Source: Pseudoruegeria sp039972875 (GTDB taxonomy: Bacteria > Pseudomonadota > Alphaproteobacteria > Rhodobacterales > Rhodobacteraceae). From it: DNA of 64,000 bases. Made by a program: the position numbers and the translations under genes. Below, piece by piece: positions 25,938 to 34,130 of the stretch. Below the pieces are notes generated by a model that saw only the letters and a program-made list of their open reading frames with translations, was not told where the DNA came from and did not search any database. The stretch spans positions 158,817-222,816 of the forward strand of contig JBDWMA010000019.1 of NCBI GenBank assembly GCA_039972875.1, written 5' to 3'. The first letter of the stretch is position 1. Every line of letters begins with the position of its first letter.

Positions 25938-27221
25938 CTAATCAAGGCGACGCTGCAAGGCAGCCACAGCTTTTTGCACCGCTGCCTCTGTTTGTGCCAG
26001 ATCTGCGTTTGTCACAGCAAGAGATGGGTATAATTTACTAGGTGCTTTGAAAATGCCCTCTGCGCGAAGCACATCGTTATACTGAGCGTTCACAGATGGA
26101 TCGGTGTGGCAAGCGCTTCTGTAGTCTCTGCATTCAGACGATGTGAAAAATATGTCAAAGAGAGTCTCGTCGCCGCAAATACGATGATCAATTCCCGCAC
26201 GGTTTAAGGCATTTCTTTGAATATCTTGCAGGGTTTTCCCTGTTTTTCGAAGTTGCTCATAAGCTCCTTCGCGTTTGAGAACTTCCATAGTTTTCAGTCC
26301 CGCAGCAGACGCCACAGGGTTGCCTGATAAGGTACCAAGTTGCATTAACCAACCAGAGGAGCCGATCTTTGACTTGTCAAAATGCCTCATTATTTCGGTG
26401 CTAGCCCCAAGGGCGGCGAGCGGGAAGCCGCCGCCAATGATTTTACCCAATGTGCAGATGTCGGGAATGACCCCATAGCGTTCTTGTGCGCCGCCATAGG
26501 CCAGACGAAATCCGGTTACGACCTCATCAAAAATCAGCAGAACATTGAACCGGTCGCAGAGATCGCGGAGTCCCTGTAGATAGCCCGGGAATGGTGCCAC
26601 GGTTCTTTGTAGAGGTTCCGCGATAATGGCAGCCACATCGTTGTGTTCAATCAGCAGAGCTTCAACGGCCTGAAGATCGTTAAACGGCGCGATCAACATT
26701 TGTTCTGCAACATCGGCAGGAATGCCGGCACTATCAGGCACGGCTTGCGGAAAATTCACAGCGACCTCAGGGGCGAGGCTCATCTGGGCTTCTGCGCTCA
26801 TGCCGTGATAGCCGCCCTCAAATTTGAGGATCTTATCTTTACCAGTATATGCGCGCGCTAGTCGCATTGCATACATATCGGCCTCTCCACCAGAGGCCGT
26901 AAAACGGACTTGTTCGCAGCAGGGCACGGCGTCACAGATGGCCTCCGCCAGTTCGATCCCCTTGGCATTATTTGCAAAAAACGTCATGCCCTTTGGGAGC
27001 TGTTCTAAAACAGCCTCCATGACCTCGGGGTGGCCATGGCCAAGAAGCATTGGGCCAGAGCCAATCAGATAATCCACATACTCGTTGCCATTTTCGTCCC
27101 AAACCCGGCTGCCTTCACCGCGCGCAATGATAATACCCGGATCAAAATTCCCAAAGCCTGCGCCGGGCAGAACCTCTTGCGCACGTGAAATCCATTCGTC
27201 CTGAGTGTTGATCTTTTGCAT
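25938..27221 (-). CDS. class III PLP aminotransferase, glutamate-1-semialdehyde aminomutase-like
   Basis: 427-residue class III pyridoxal-phosphate enzyme. The cofactor aspartate is in LLIFDEVVTGFRLAYGG near residue 228, and the Schiff-base lysine in ICTLGKIIGGGFPLAALG near residue 259. The N-terminal GSRVWDENGNEYVDYLIGSG and VRFTASGGEADMYAMRLARA segments fit the GSA-aminomutase-like subgroup. The true HemL is a housekeeping gene; this copy sits among catabolic genes and differs at SGG where HemL has SGTEA, so an omega-aminotransferase with a different amine or amino-acid substrate is more likely. No PLP partner enzymes are adjacent except the aldehyde dehydrogenase. Confidence 0.83.
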   Translation of the reverse strand: MQKINTQDEWISRAQEVLPGAGFGNFDPGIIIARGEGSRVWDENGNEYVDYLIGSGPMLLGHGHPEVMEAVLEQLPKGMTFFANNAKGIELAEAICDAVPCCEQVRFTASGGEADMYAMRLARAYTGKDKILKFEGGYHGMSAEAQMSLAPEVAVNFPQAVPDSAGIPADVAEQMLIAPFNDLQAVEALLIEHNDVAAIIAEPLQRTVAPFPGYLQGLRDLCDRFNVLLIFDEVVTGFRLAYGGAQERYGVIPDICTLGKIIGGGFPLAALGASTEIMRHFDKSKIGSSGWLMQLGTLSGNPVASAAGLKTMEVLKREGAYEQLRKTGKTLQDIQRNALNRAGIDHRICGDETLFDIFFTSSECRDYRSACHTDPSVNAQYNDVLRAEGIFKAPSKLYPSLAVTNADLAQTEAAVQKAVAALQRRLD

Positions 27222-27351
27222 GCCGACATCCGTTTTCGCGTCGCCAAATTTTGGCGGACAATGTTATCTGCTGCATTCGGACATGGTTTTGTTGAATTGT
27301 TCAAGGATAACATCGACATCTCCAGAGGATGTGATTGCCTGTCTATGACCG

Positions 27352-27852
27352 TCAACCTGCCCCTTGATAGCTAAGTGCCACCCAAACATGCAAACCAATC
27401 AGGGGAACTAGAGCGGCCGCCAAAATAAGATGGACCGCAAGCCAGATTAGATAGGCACCTCGGGTCTGGTAGCGCATGACTTCTTTGTGAAACATACCGG
27501 TTATGGCGGTTAGGATGAATATAATCGACAAGATCATCGTCCATGCGTGCCCCATTCTGGCAGCATGCAGGGCAAACAGCAGTGTCGCAATGCAACCTGC
27601 CCAACGATGATATGCCAGTTGGGGTTTGATCTGCTGTGTCATCTTGTTGTGACGTACAAAAAGCAGGACGTATTGAAACAGGATTGTGATCAATAAGAGG
27701 CTCCCTAGAATGACTTGCCATGCAAATTCAAAGGGCTGGGTGAGGAACCACAGATGGGTTTGAGCCACAACAATGATCACAACCAGTAATAAACCTAGCA
27801 GCCAGAGCCAGAAATAGGATTGTTGAGCGGCGCGGCGTAAAATCTCAGTCAT
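27352..27852 (-). CDS. putative dihaem b-type membrane cytochrome
   Basis: 166-residue membrane protein with about five hydrophobic segments (roughly 14-33, 42-67, 84-98, 104-122, 132-158). Histidines at 82 and 96 lie in one helix and at 141 and 155 in another; both pairs are 14 residues apart, the spacing used by b-type cytochromes to ligate two haems between two helices. This is seen in the sequence; haem binding is inferred. The gene overlaps the haem c gene upstream by eight bases and is the last of three. It would let quinol-derived electrons reach the periplasmic haem proteins, or the reverse. No named family was recognised with certainty. Confidence 0.6.
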   Translation of the reverse strand: MTEILRRAAQQSYFWLWLLGLLLVVIIVVAQTHLWFLTQPFEFAWQVILGSLLLITILFQYVLLFVRHNKMTQQIKPQLAYHRWAGCIATLLFALHAARMGHAWTMILSIIFILTAITGMFHKEVMRYQTRGAYLIWLAVHLILAAALVPLIGLHVWVALSYQGAG

Positions 27853-28669
27853 TGGAGGCCATCACAAACATTTCTGCCAGCACACGATCTGCAGCCTGAG
27901 CACGGACTTCTGCCATAAAGGTTGCACTGTTGGGTAACGTCATATGTCCTTCGGTTGGCCAAGACGTTCCGATTGGGATTGGTTGGGCGAATTCTTGCGT
28001 TTTCAAGATATAGAGACCGTAGGCTTCTTCAACGGCCTGAAAAAAGGACTCAACCGTGGTCAAATAATCAGAAGCCGCTATTTGAGAGCTTGGATAAGTC
28101 CAAGTCGTGGCCCCCATTACATCGTTCAATATCCAGTCTTTTTTGGGGCTGTCAGCGTGTTCGTTATGACAAGTGACACAAGGGCCTGCGCTTGCGATGT
28201 CGGGAAACATTGCAACCGTTGTGCCGCCGTCAGTCAGCGAAAAAACCGGAGCGCGGGTGGCCTTTAATGTCTCGAAATCGCCCGCCTGGGTGCCGACAAA
28301 GAGGTTGGAGGCATTAATCGGAGCATCTGATCCAAGATAGAGACCCAGTGGTGCTGGTTTGCGCTCCATCTGATTGGCCGCAAGACGCAAGAAAAGGGCG
28401 GGTAGGGGGCCTTTTTCAACACCGGGTTCTGCCCAGTCCTCTCCAAATGCAAATCCAGCTAGGACGCCTTGGCCTACGATGCGTTTTGTATAAATTTCAC
28501 GGGCGGTTTCGTTGATAACATTGACCGCATTGAACAGCTTTGCCACCTCGATGGTTTCTATGTTTCCAGCGATGGCTTGATCATCGGGCAGGGGGACTGG
28601 GGCGGATACGAATAAATAAACTGCAAGGCAGGTGAAAACACCGGCTAGCAGAAGGCGGACCGTTTTCAT
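27845..28669 (-). CDS. DUF3365 (Tll0287-like) haem c protein
   Basis: 274-residue exported protein with one N-terminal hydrophobic segment (about 5-22; signal peptide or anchor) and a periplasmic DUF3365-like domain. The single haem c site CVTCH is at residues 164-168, followed by NEHADSPKKDWILNDVMGA, the typical continuation in this family. The middle part (FLRLAANQMERKPAPLG) also fits. The Tll0287-like fold is found as stand-alone cytochromes and as sensor domains of kinases. Its start overlaps the pentahaem gene stop as ATGA, and its stop lies inside the membrane gene, so all three should be made together. Confidence 0.82.
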   Translation of the reverse strand: MKTVRLLLAGVFTCLAVYLFVSAPVPLPDDQAIAGNIETIEVAKLFNAVNVINETAREIYTKRIVGQGVLAGFAFGEDWAEPGVEKGPLPALFLRLAANQMERKPAPLGLYLGSDAPINASNLFVGTQAGDFETLKATRAPVFSLTDGGTTVAMFPDIASAGPCVTCHNEHADSPKKDWILNDVMGATTWTYPSSQIAASDYLTTVESFFQAVEEAYGLYILKTQEFAQPIPIGTSWPTEGHMTLPNSATFMAEVRAQAADRVLAEMFVMASND

Positions 28670-29343
28670 GGTTGTTTTCCTTTATATATTTTTTCTGAGC
28701 CGTAGGGAGAAGGGCCGTTGCGCAGATAGGCGTGAATGGCATCAGCCGAAAAAGCGTCCTCCAATGCATGTTGCGCAGAACGTGGGTAATTTCCGTGAAA
28801 GCTGTGGCAGCCTAGGCATGTATCCCAGCTGTCTTGTTTTATCAGAGTCGTATGAGGCACATCTATGGGATCGTTTTTCACCACGAGCTCTGCATGGCAG
28901 GCGCTGCAAAAAGTGGTCCGTGGAAGGACGCGCGCAGCTTCATGCTCTGAATGGCATCCCAGACAATCGTTTGCAGCTATGGTTTGCCGCGCCTCTTCAA
29001 ATCTCGGTTCATTAAAACGGTAGATTGGATGGCGTTCATTTGGCCTTTCGTGACAATCCAGACAAAGCTGCGCGGTCACGGGAGATTTTCCAAAATCAGC
29101 GGGATGTTCACGTTGACCAAGTACAAACTTAATGTTGGCTTGGATTTGTTGGCGCGCGCTCCCTGGACTATCAACATGACAATCTGCACAGCCTATATCC
29201 TGATGGCCAGACTGGATTGGTCCATGGGCAATGATTGTATTCGCACCGGAATTTAACAAAACATAAATCCCGCAAAGGGAGATTATTGTCATTGAGATGA
29301 GTGCGACAACTCTAAGATGTGGTATTTTGATAGTTTTTGCCAT
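28666..29343 (-). CDS. membrane-anchored pentahaem cytochrome c
   Basis: 225-residue multihaem cytochrome. One N-terminal membrane segment (about 12-31) is followed by five CXXCH sites at residues 52-56, 94-98, 127-131, 146-150 and 176-180. Several extra histidines (H40, H47, H80, H105, H134, H164, H183) could be distal ligands, suggesting bis-His low-spin haems as in NapC/NrfH-like or cytochrome c3-like proteins; those families have a different spacing, so no name is given. The ribosome site is weak (AAAAGTGA). First gene of the overlapping triad. Expected site: periplasmic face of the inner membrane. Confidence 0.85.
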   Translation of the reverse strand: MAKTIKIPHLRVVALISMTIISLCGIYVLLNSGANTIIAHGPIQSGHQDIGCADCHVDSPGSARQQIQANIKFVLGQREHPADFGKSPVTAQLCLDCHERPNERHPIYRFNEPRFEEARQTIAANDCLGCHSEHEAARVLPRTTFCSACHAELVVKNDPIDVPHTTLIKQDSWDTCLGCHSFHGNYPRSAQHALEDAFSADAIHAYLRNGPSPYGSEKIYKGKQP

Positions 29344-29564
29344 AATTCACTTTTTTCAACAGCTTAAGAAGGCTGGTGGGATAAAAATTGACGTGAAATT
29401 CCAAGAGGTTATTGGTGGTTTCACTGAATTCGAACAATAAGAAAACGCTACAAACACAACCTATAGATTAATAAGAAAGTGTTGTTGTTAATAGATCGTT
29501 AATATTTTCAATTTTATTAAAATCAGATGAACGGATGGCAATATTTCTTAAATTTAGCGCAAGT
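29344..29564. other. AT-rich intergenic region upstream of the cytochrome triad
   Basis: About 220 bases of unusually AT-rich sequence between the start of the pentahaem cytochrome gene and the end of the hexosaminidase gene. It must contain the promoter of the cytochrome operon. No convincing FNR-type box (TTGAT-N4-ATCAA), terminator hairpin or small gene was found. Confidence 0.5.
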
Positions 29565-31352
29565 TTAAGTGTTGGTTACAAATAGTGACCGGTAACTTGC
29601 CCATAATTGAACAAGTGTTTTTCTTGCGATACGGTCCTGCTGCCATGCTTGGCTTGCAACGCCTAAAATGCGTGGAATCAGCATTGGCCAAAGTTGCGAA
29701 TCTTCGGTTGTGAACTCTGACCAAAACGCGCCTTGGACCCCAAGAATACGATCCGCTATGTCTGGCTCTGGTATTGGATCCCAATTCACCGTGTCTTCTA
29801 GGGAAACAAATGCGGCCCAACTGGCGCCCCAATCATCGGGGTCATCGGTGTGGGCCATATCCATGTAGACATTTTGGGCAGGACACATGACCACGTCGTA
29901 GCCTGCACGCGCGGCCTGAACGCCGGGACCTTGACCTGTCCAGGAAAACAGAATGGCATTGTTGCCAATTCCACCATTGCAGCCCTGCGCGGCCTCTTCC
30001 CAAGCGGCGGGTCGTTGACCGTTTTCGGATACGGTCATTGCAAGCTTGTTGATTGTCCAGCCTTGAAGGTCTTCGGTTGTTGTAAGGCCTTCGGCCCGCA
30101 TTAGGTCTCGTGCTTTGGGGGATCCCATCCATGTGTCTTTGGGCAGTTCGTCGCAACCCAAATGCAAGTGAGAGAAGGGAAAAAGAGCGCCGACTTCTGT
30201 GGCTATGGCGTTATAAACCTCCCATGTTTTCGCCATCGCAGGATTGGCGACGTTGCCTTTATAACCTTGCACGCTTGTCTCGGTGCCAACGTCTAAAGGG
30301 TCGCGCATATCCGGGAATACCTGGGTGAGGGCCAAGGCATGGGCGGGGACTTCGATTTCGGGCATGACCTCAATGTTTAACTGTTTCGCTCGGGCGATGA
30401 TGTTGGCGGCCTCTTGCTTTGAATAGCTGCCGCCGCTTTTGACGGATCCCGCGAATAGACCGGGCAGGAATTGGCCTTCGCCGCAGACCTCGGTCTGTTT
30501 CCATAGTTCGGGGTAGCAATCGATCTGAAGGCGAAACGCTTCATCATCCGCAAAATGCCAATGGAACCGGTTAAGCTTTAGCAGGGCCATCAGATCAAGC
30601 AGTTCGTAGATTGTATCCACTTGATAAAAATGGCGAACCGTATCTAGGTGTTGACCGCGCCAGTCAAAACGGGGGGTATCGGTGATTTCGCCACAGGGCA
30701 GTGCGCCGTGATGTGTTTGAAGCAAGGTCATCAATGTGACGCCCGCGTAAAAGCGGCCACCGTAATTGGAGGCTGCGATTGTGATTTCTTTTGGTGAAAT
30801 CGTCAGCCGATAGGCATCCTTTGATAATTCGGCTGCCACGCATGAAATGCGGAGCCCGTTGCCCGCAAGGCAAGGGTTGAAACCTTTGCGGGAAAATACG
30901 TCATTCGCGGCGCGGATGGCCGCATCGTCAGAAACAAAGTTTCTGACCTCTATCGTTTGACCATCCAACGCAACCGCGCTTGGTTGCGGGATTATCTGCA
31001 GCCCATCGAAATGACCGAGGTCCGATTGTGGCGTGGCTTTGACCCCAAGCGGTCCGGAATCAAGAGGAATGATATCAGTGCCAAATTTTAAATAGGGACC
31101 CAGTGGCATCCATGCTCGGTTGGCGGCTAAGTGACCGTCAGCATAGATGATAGTGATTAGGTGGGGCTGATTGGCCGTCAGCGGCGGCAATGCGATTTCG
31201 GTGTAGCTGCCGATTGTGCGAATTGCCTTCCCTCCGTACAGAACTTGCATTGGGGCCATGCCGGAACAACAGAAAAGCCCGTCGTTAATGTCGCGATCCG
31301 GGATGATAGTGCAAAGCAATTGGCCCTTTGAAAGCTGACAGCTGTATTCCAT
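29565..31352 (-). CDS. beta-N-acetylhexosaminidase (GH20), cytoplasmic
   Basis: 595 residues from the ATG at 31352, one base after the GntR stop (TGACATG); a longer start at 31457 would overlap the regulator. The N-terminal half is a GH20b-like domain; the TIM-barrel includes FDWRGQHLDTVRHFY near residue 242, FHWHFADDEAFRLQI, and the catalytic Asp-Glu pair at 401-402 in HLGCDELPKD. It should remove terminal GlcNAc or GalNAc residues by substrate-assisted catalysis. There is no signal peptide, so it likely acts on oligosaccharides after import by the ABC transporter encoded on the other side of the regulator. Confidence 0.9.
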   Translation of the reverse strand: MEYSCQLSKGQLLCTIIPDRDINDGLFCCSGMAPMQVLYGGKAIRTIGSYTEIALPPLTANQPHLITIIYADGHLAANRAWMPLGPYLKFGTDIIPLDSGPLGVKATPQSDLGHFDGLQIIPQPSAVALDGQTIEVRNFVSDDAAIRAANDVFSRKGFNPCLAGNGLRISCVAAELSKDAYRLTISPKEITIAASNYGGRFYAGVTLMTLLQTHHGALPCGEITDTPRFDWRGQHLDTVRHFYQVDTIYELLDLMALLKLNRFHWHFADDEAFRLQIDCYPELWKQTEVCGEGQFLPGLFAGSVKSGGSYSKQEAANIIARAKQLNIEVMPEIEVPAHALALTQVFPDMRDPLDVGTETSVQGYKGNVANPAMAKTWEVYNAIATEVGALFPFSHLHLGCDELPKDTWMGSPKARDLMRAEGLTTTEDLQGWTINKLAMTVSENGQRPAAWEEAAQGCNGGIGNNAILFSWTGQGPGVQAARAGYDVVMCPAQNVYMDMAHTDDPDDWGASWAAFVSLEDTVNWDPIPEPDIADRILGVQGAFWSEFTTEDSQLWPMLIPRILGVASQAWQQDRIARKTLVQLWASYRSLFVTNT

Positions 31353-31353
31353 G

Positions 31354-32109
31354 TCATTCCTGTCTGAGTTCGGACACAAAGTCATAAAGGTCGGAGCGAT
31401 ACATGCCGCTTGTGAATTCGATAGGTCGCCCTGTCGCAAGAAAGGCGGTGCGTTCAATTTTCAGTACGGCTGTTCCGTGGGGCAGCTGCAGCATTTCTGC
31501 ATCCGTATCAGATGCGTTAACGGCAGTGACCCTTTGGATAGCACGGGTCGGCGCGAGACCAGTTTTTCGGAGCACCGCATAGAGCGACGTTTGAACCAGA
31601 TCCGGATTGGGAAGGATGTCATCAGGGAGTGAGGAGACTTCGATCGCCATGGGTATACCGCCCGCACTGCGCAAACGTTGAACGCGCGCCGCCTTTTGAT
31701 GGGATCCTAATCCAAGGGTTAGCATTTCTGTTTGGCTCGGAAGGTACAATCCCGCGCTAAGAACTTCACTAGAAGATGTCATGCCGCGCGCAGACATGTT
31801 TTCGGTGAATGAGATCAACGACGATAGGGATTGCTGCAAACGAGGGGCGGTGCTGCGCACGAAAGACCCGGCACCCTGACGTTGTTCGATCAGGCCGTCA
31901 CTTACCAACTGGGCTACGGCTTTACGGACTGTTACGCGGCTGATGCTGGCGCGTTCAGCCATATCCCGTTCTGCAGGAAGTTGATCCTCAGCGGCGAGCG
32001 TCCCGGCCTGAATAGCTGCACTAATGTGGCGATGAAATTGCAGATAACGTGGTCCTCGCCCGGCGCGCAACCAATGCGTTGGATCAAAGAGATCGTTTGG
32101 ATCGTTCAT
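31354..32109 (-). CDS. GntR-family (HutC/UTRA) regulator of amino-sugar genes
   Basis: 251 residues from ATG 32109 (a longer reading to 32184 is upstream noise). The N-terminal winged helix includes LPAERDMAERASISRVTVRK and DGLIEQRQGAGSFV; the C-terminal UTRA effector domain (about 95-245) has VQRLRSAGGIPMAIEVS and FEFT-like IEFTSGMYRSDLYDF. The NagR/DasR branch of this family binds GlcN-6-P or GlcNAc-6-P. It lies upstream of and coupled to the hexosaminidase gene and divergent from the ABC operon; the TTGGTAT elements between them are its probable targets. Repressor role is inferred. Confidence 0.88.
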   Translation of the reverse strand: MNDPNDLFDPTHWLRAGRGPRYLQFHRHISAAIQAGTLAAEDQLPAERDMAERASISRVTVRKAVAQLVSDGLIEQRQGAGSFVRSTAPRLQQSLSSLISFTENMSARGMTSSSEVLSAGLYLPSQTEMLTLGLGSHQKAARVQRLRSAGGIPMAIEVSSLPDDILPNPDLVQTSLYAVLRKTGLAPTRAIQRVTAVNASDTDAEMLQLPHGTAVLKIERTAFLATGRPIEFTSGMYRSDLYDFVSELRQE

Positions 32110-32123
32110 GGCTGATATCCTTC

Positions 32124-32146
32124 TTGGTATTATTTTTAAATACCAA
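32124..32146. promoter_or_regulatory. palindromic GntR operator
   Basis: TTGGTATT (32124-32131) and AATACCAA (32139-32146) are perfect inverted repeats with a seven-base spacer, 15 bases upstream of the GntR start. They resemble the TGGTnT...AnACCA pattern of NagR/DasR sites. Autoregulation is inferred. Confidence 0.6.
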
Positions 32147-32219
32147 TATGGGTGAGCTTCGCAAGGCCTTATGTGATGAATCACTCAAAAATAACTTAAA
32201 AATAAGGAAATAAAAAAAA

Positions 32220-32268
32220 TTAACTATTTTGGTATTATTTTGGTATCTAAATTGGACTTCTTTGGTAT
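32220..32268 (+). promoter_or_regulatory. phased TTGGTAT repeats and candidate promoter of ABC operon
   Basis: TTGGTAT occurs at 32229-32235, 32240-32246 and 32262-32268, offsets of 11 and 22 bases, so all three face the same side of the helix. A possible promoter, TTAACT (32220-32225) with an 18-base spacer to TATCTA (32244-32249), is overlapped by the repeats, consistent with repression. A separate palindrome GTGATGAATCAC lies at 32173-32184. Functions are inferred. Confidence 0.5.
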
Positions 32269-32279
32269 GATTGGTTGAA

Positions 32280-33251
32280 ATGATGATTCGAGGCACATGT
32301 CCGGGGGATAAGTTGACTGAGTTGACGAACGAAATCAGTGTGGCACGCGGTGCGGAAAAGCAACGACGTGCGGTGATCTCTGAAAAACTTTTTGCGTGGT
32401 TATTGGTAGCGCCTGCGATGCTTTTCATCGGAGTGATCGTTGCCTGGCCATTGGCTGAAACCATTCGGCTTTCTTTTATGGAGGCCGGATTGGGTGGTGA
32501 AACTTACGTTGGGTTTGAGAACTATCAAGATCTGATAGAAAGCAAAAAGTTTCATAGCACTATCGTTAGAACATTCTATTGGATGTTCTTGTCTGTCGGG
32601 TTGAAGTTGACCCTCGGGTTGGTTGGCGCGGTTTTGCTCAATGCCGCGGTGCCCGGGCGAGCTTTGTTCCGGGTGTTGGTAATGCCGCCTTGGGTGATCC
32701 CGATTGCGATTGGCTGTATTGGTTGGATGTGGCTCTACAATGGATATTTTGGGATACTCTCGGGTATGGCGCAAAAGGTTGGGCTGACCGATGGGCCCTT
32801 CGAATTTCTCGCCTATAAATCATCCGCCTTTTATTCGGCGATTGTCACTGATGTGTGGGTGGGTGTGCCGATGATTACATTGTTCTTTCTTGCAGCAATG
32901 CAGGGGGTTAGTCGTGATCTTTATGAAGCGGCTTGGGTCGATGGTGCTGGGCGCTGGTATCGCTTCCGGCGTATTACAATTCCGCAGATCATGCCGGTGA
33001 TTGTTTCCATGTCGCTTTTGTCTGCGATCTTCACCTTTAACAGCTTTGAGATCATCTGGATCCTAACAGAGGGTGGCCCGCGGGGCGCAACAACAACCTT
33101 AATTGTAGACACCTACAAAACCGCAATTGGGAATTATAAATTTGGCGAAGGCTCTGCGCGGGCGGTTATTATCGTCTTGCTCCTTGGGGCGTTCTCTCTG
33201 GCTTACCTGTTCTTCCTGAACAAAGTGAACAAGAAATACGGGGTGAAGTAA
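32280..33251 (+). CDS. ABC transporter permease (CUT1 sugar type)
   Basis: 323 residues from the ATG at 32280. The true start is uncertain: a TTG at 32271 and a TTG at 32314 (with GGGGGA nearby) are alternatives, and no good ribosome site precedes 32280. Six membrane helices begin at about residue 38 (LFAWLLVAPAMLFIGVIVAW); the EAA loop contacting the ATPase is YEAAWVDGAGRWYRFRRITI near residue 218. It pairs with the second permease two bases downstream. UgpA/MalF-like permeases of this type carry oligosaccharides; context indicates GlcNAc-containing sugars. Confidence 0.88.
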   Translation: MMIRGTCPGDKLTELTNEISVARGAEKQRRAVISEKLFAWLLVAPAMLFIGVIVAWPLAETIRLSFMEAGLGGETYVGFENYQDLIESKKFHSTIVRTFYWMFLSVGLKLTLGLVGAVLLNAAVPGRALFRVLVMPPWVIPIAIGCIGWMWLYNGYFGILSGMAQKVGLTDGPFEFLAYKSSAFYSAIVTDVWVGVPMITLFFLAAMQGVSRDLYEAAWVDGAGRWYRFRRITIPQIMPVIVSMSLLSAIFTFNSFEIIWILTEGGPRGATTTLIVDTYKTAIGNYKFGEGSARAVIIVLLLGAFSLAYLFFLNKVNKKYGVK

Positions 33252-33252
33252 G

Positions 33253-34095
33253 ATGATGGACCGTTACACAAAACTTCAGATGGTTGGCATCTACTTTTGC
33301 ATCACGCTGTTTCTGATTTTCATGCTGCTGCCGTTCTTTGAAATGTTCATGGCGTCCTTACGCCCGCTGGAGCACCTCTTTCGCAGCCCCTATCAGTTCT
33401 GGTCAGATGATTTCAGTTTTGCCGCCTATTCACAAATGTGGAAAACTGTTCCGCTCCTCGGGCGCTACATCTTTAACTCGATCTTTATTGCGTCTTCTGT
33501 GACAGCCATCACGATGATGTTTGTCGTACCCGCTGCCTATGCTTATGCGCGACTGCAGTTCCCATTTAAAAATGCCTCGCTGGCAATCTTTTTGGGCGTT
33601 AATATGTTTACAGGCGCAGTGCTGCTGATCCCGTTGTATCGTGTGCTGCGCACAATGGGTCTGTTGAACACCTATTGGGCGATGATTGTGCCGGGTGTGG
33701 CCTTTTTGATCCCAACAGGGATTTGGTTGCTACGCTCCTACCTTGAGAAAATCCCACGGGAGCTGGAGGAAGCCGCATTCGTCGATGGTGCATCCCGTAT
33801 GTACACATTGCGCCGTGTTGTGCTGCCCCTTGCAACGCCCGGATTGATCGTGGTGGGTGTGGCTGTCTTTATCGGTGCTTATGCGCAGCAATTCCTCTTT
33901 GCGATTACCTTTAACCAGACCCGAGAGCTGCAACCGCTGCCCGCAGGCCTGTATGAGTTCATTGGCTATCAGTCAGTGACATGGAATGAGATGATGGCCG
34001 CTGCCTTGGTGGGGGTCCTCCCCGTCATGGTTATCTTCTTGTTCCTTCAAAAATACCTCGTCGCCGGGCTGACGGCAGGCGCGGTCAAAGAATAA
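33253..34095 (+). CDS. ABC transporter permease (CUT1 sugar type)
   Basis: 280-residue MalG/UgpE-like permease with six membrane helices (first at about 13-33, FCITLFLIFMLLPFFEMF). The EAA loop is EEAAFVDGASRMYTLRRVVLP near residues 173-193. Starts two bases after the first permease. Together with it, the binding protein at 34131 and the ATPase at 35417 it forms a full importer in the inner membrane. No unusual residues noted. Confidence 0.92.
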   Translation: MMDRYTKLQMVGIYFCITLFLIFMLLPFFEMFMASLRPLEHLFRSPYQFWSDDFSFAAYSQMWKTVPLLGRYIFNSIFIASSVTAITMMFVVPAAYAYARLQFPFKNASLAIFLGVNMFTGAVLLIPLYRVLRTMGLLNTYWAMIVPGVAFLIPTGIWLLRSYLEKIPRELEEAAFVDGASRMYTLRRVVLPLATPGLIVVGVAVFIGAYAQQFLFAITFNQTRELQPLPAGLYEFIGYQSVTWNEMMAAALVGVLPVMVIFLFLQKYLVAGLTAGAVKE

Positions 34096-34130
34096 TAATC
34101 CAACCTCACAACAACTATGGGAGAACGATC

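Noticed and set aside
29344..29564. FNR-type operator upstream of the cytochrome triad
   Set aside because: Several TTAAT and TTGA pieces occur in AT-rich sequence, but none forms TTGAT-N4-ATCAA.
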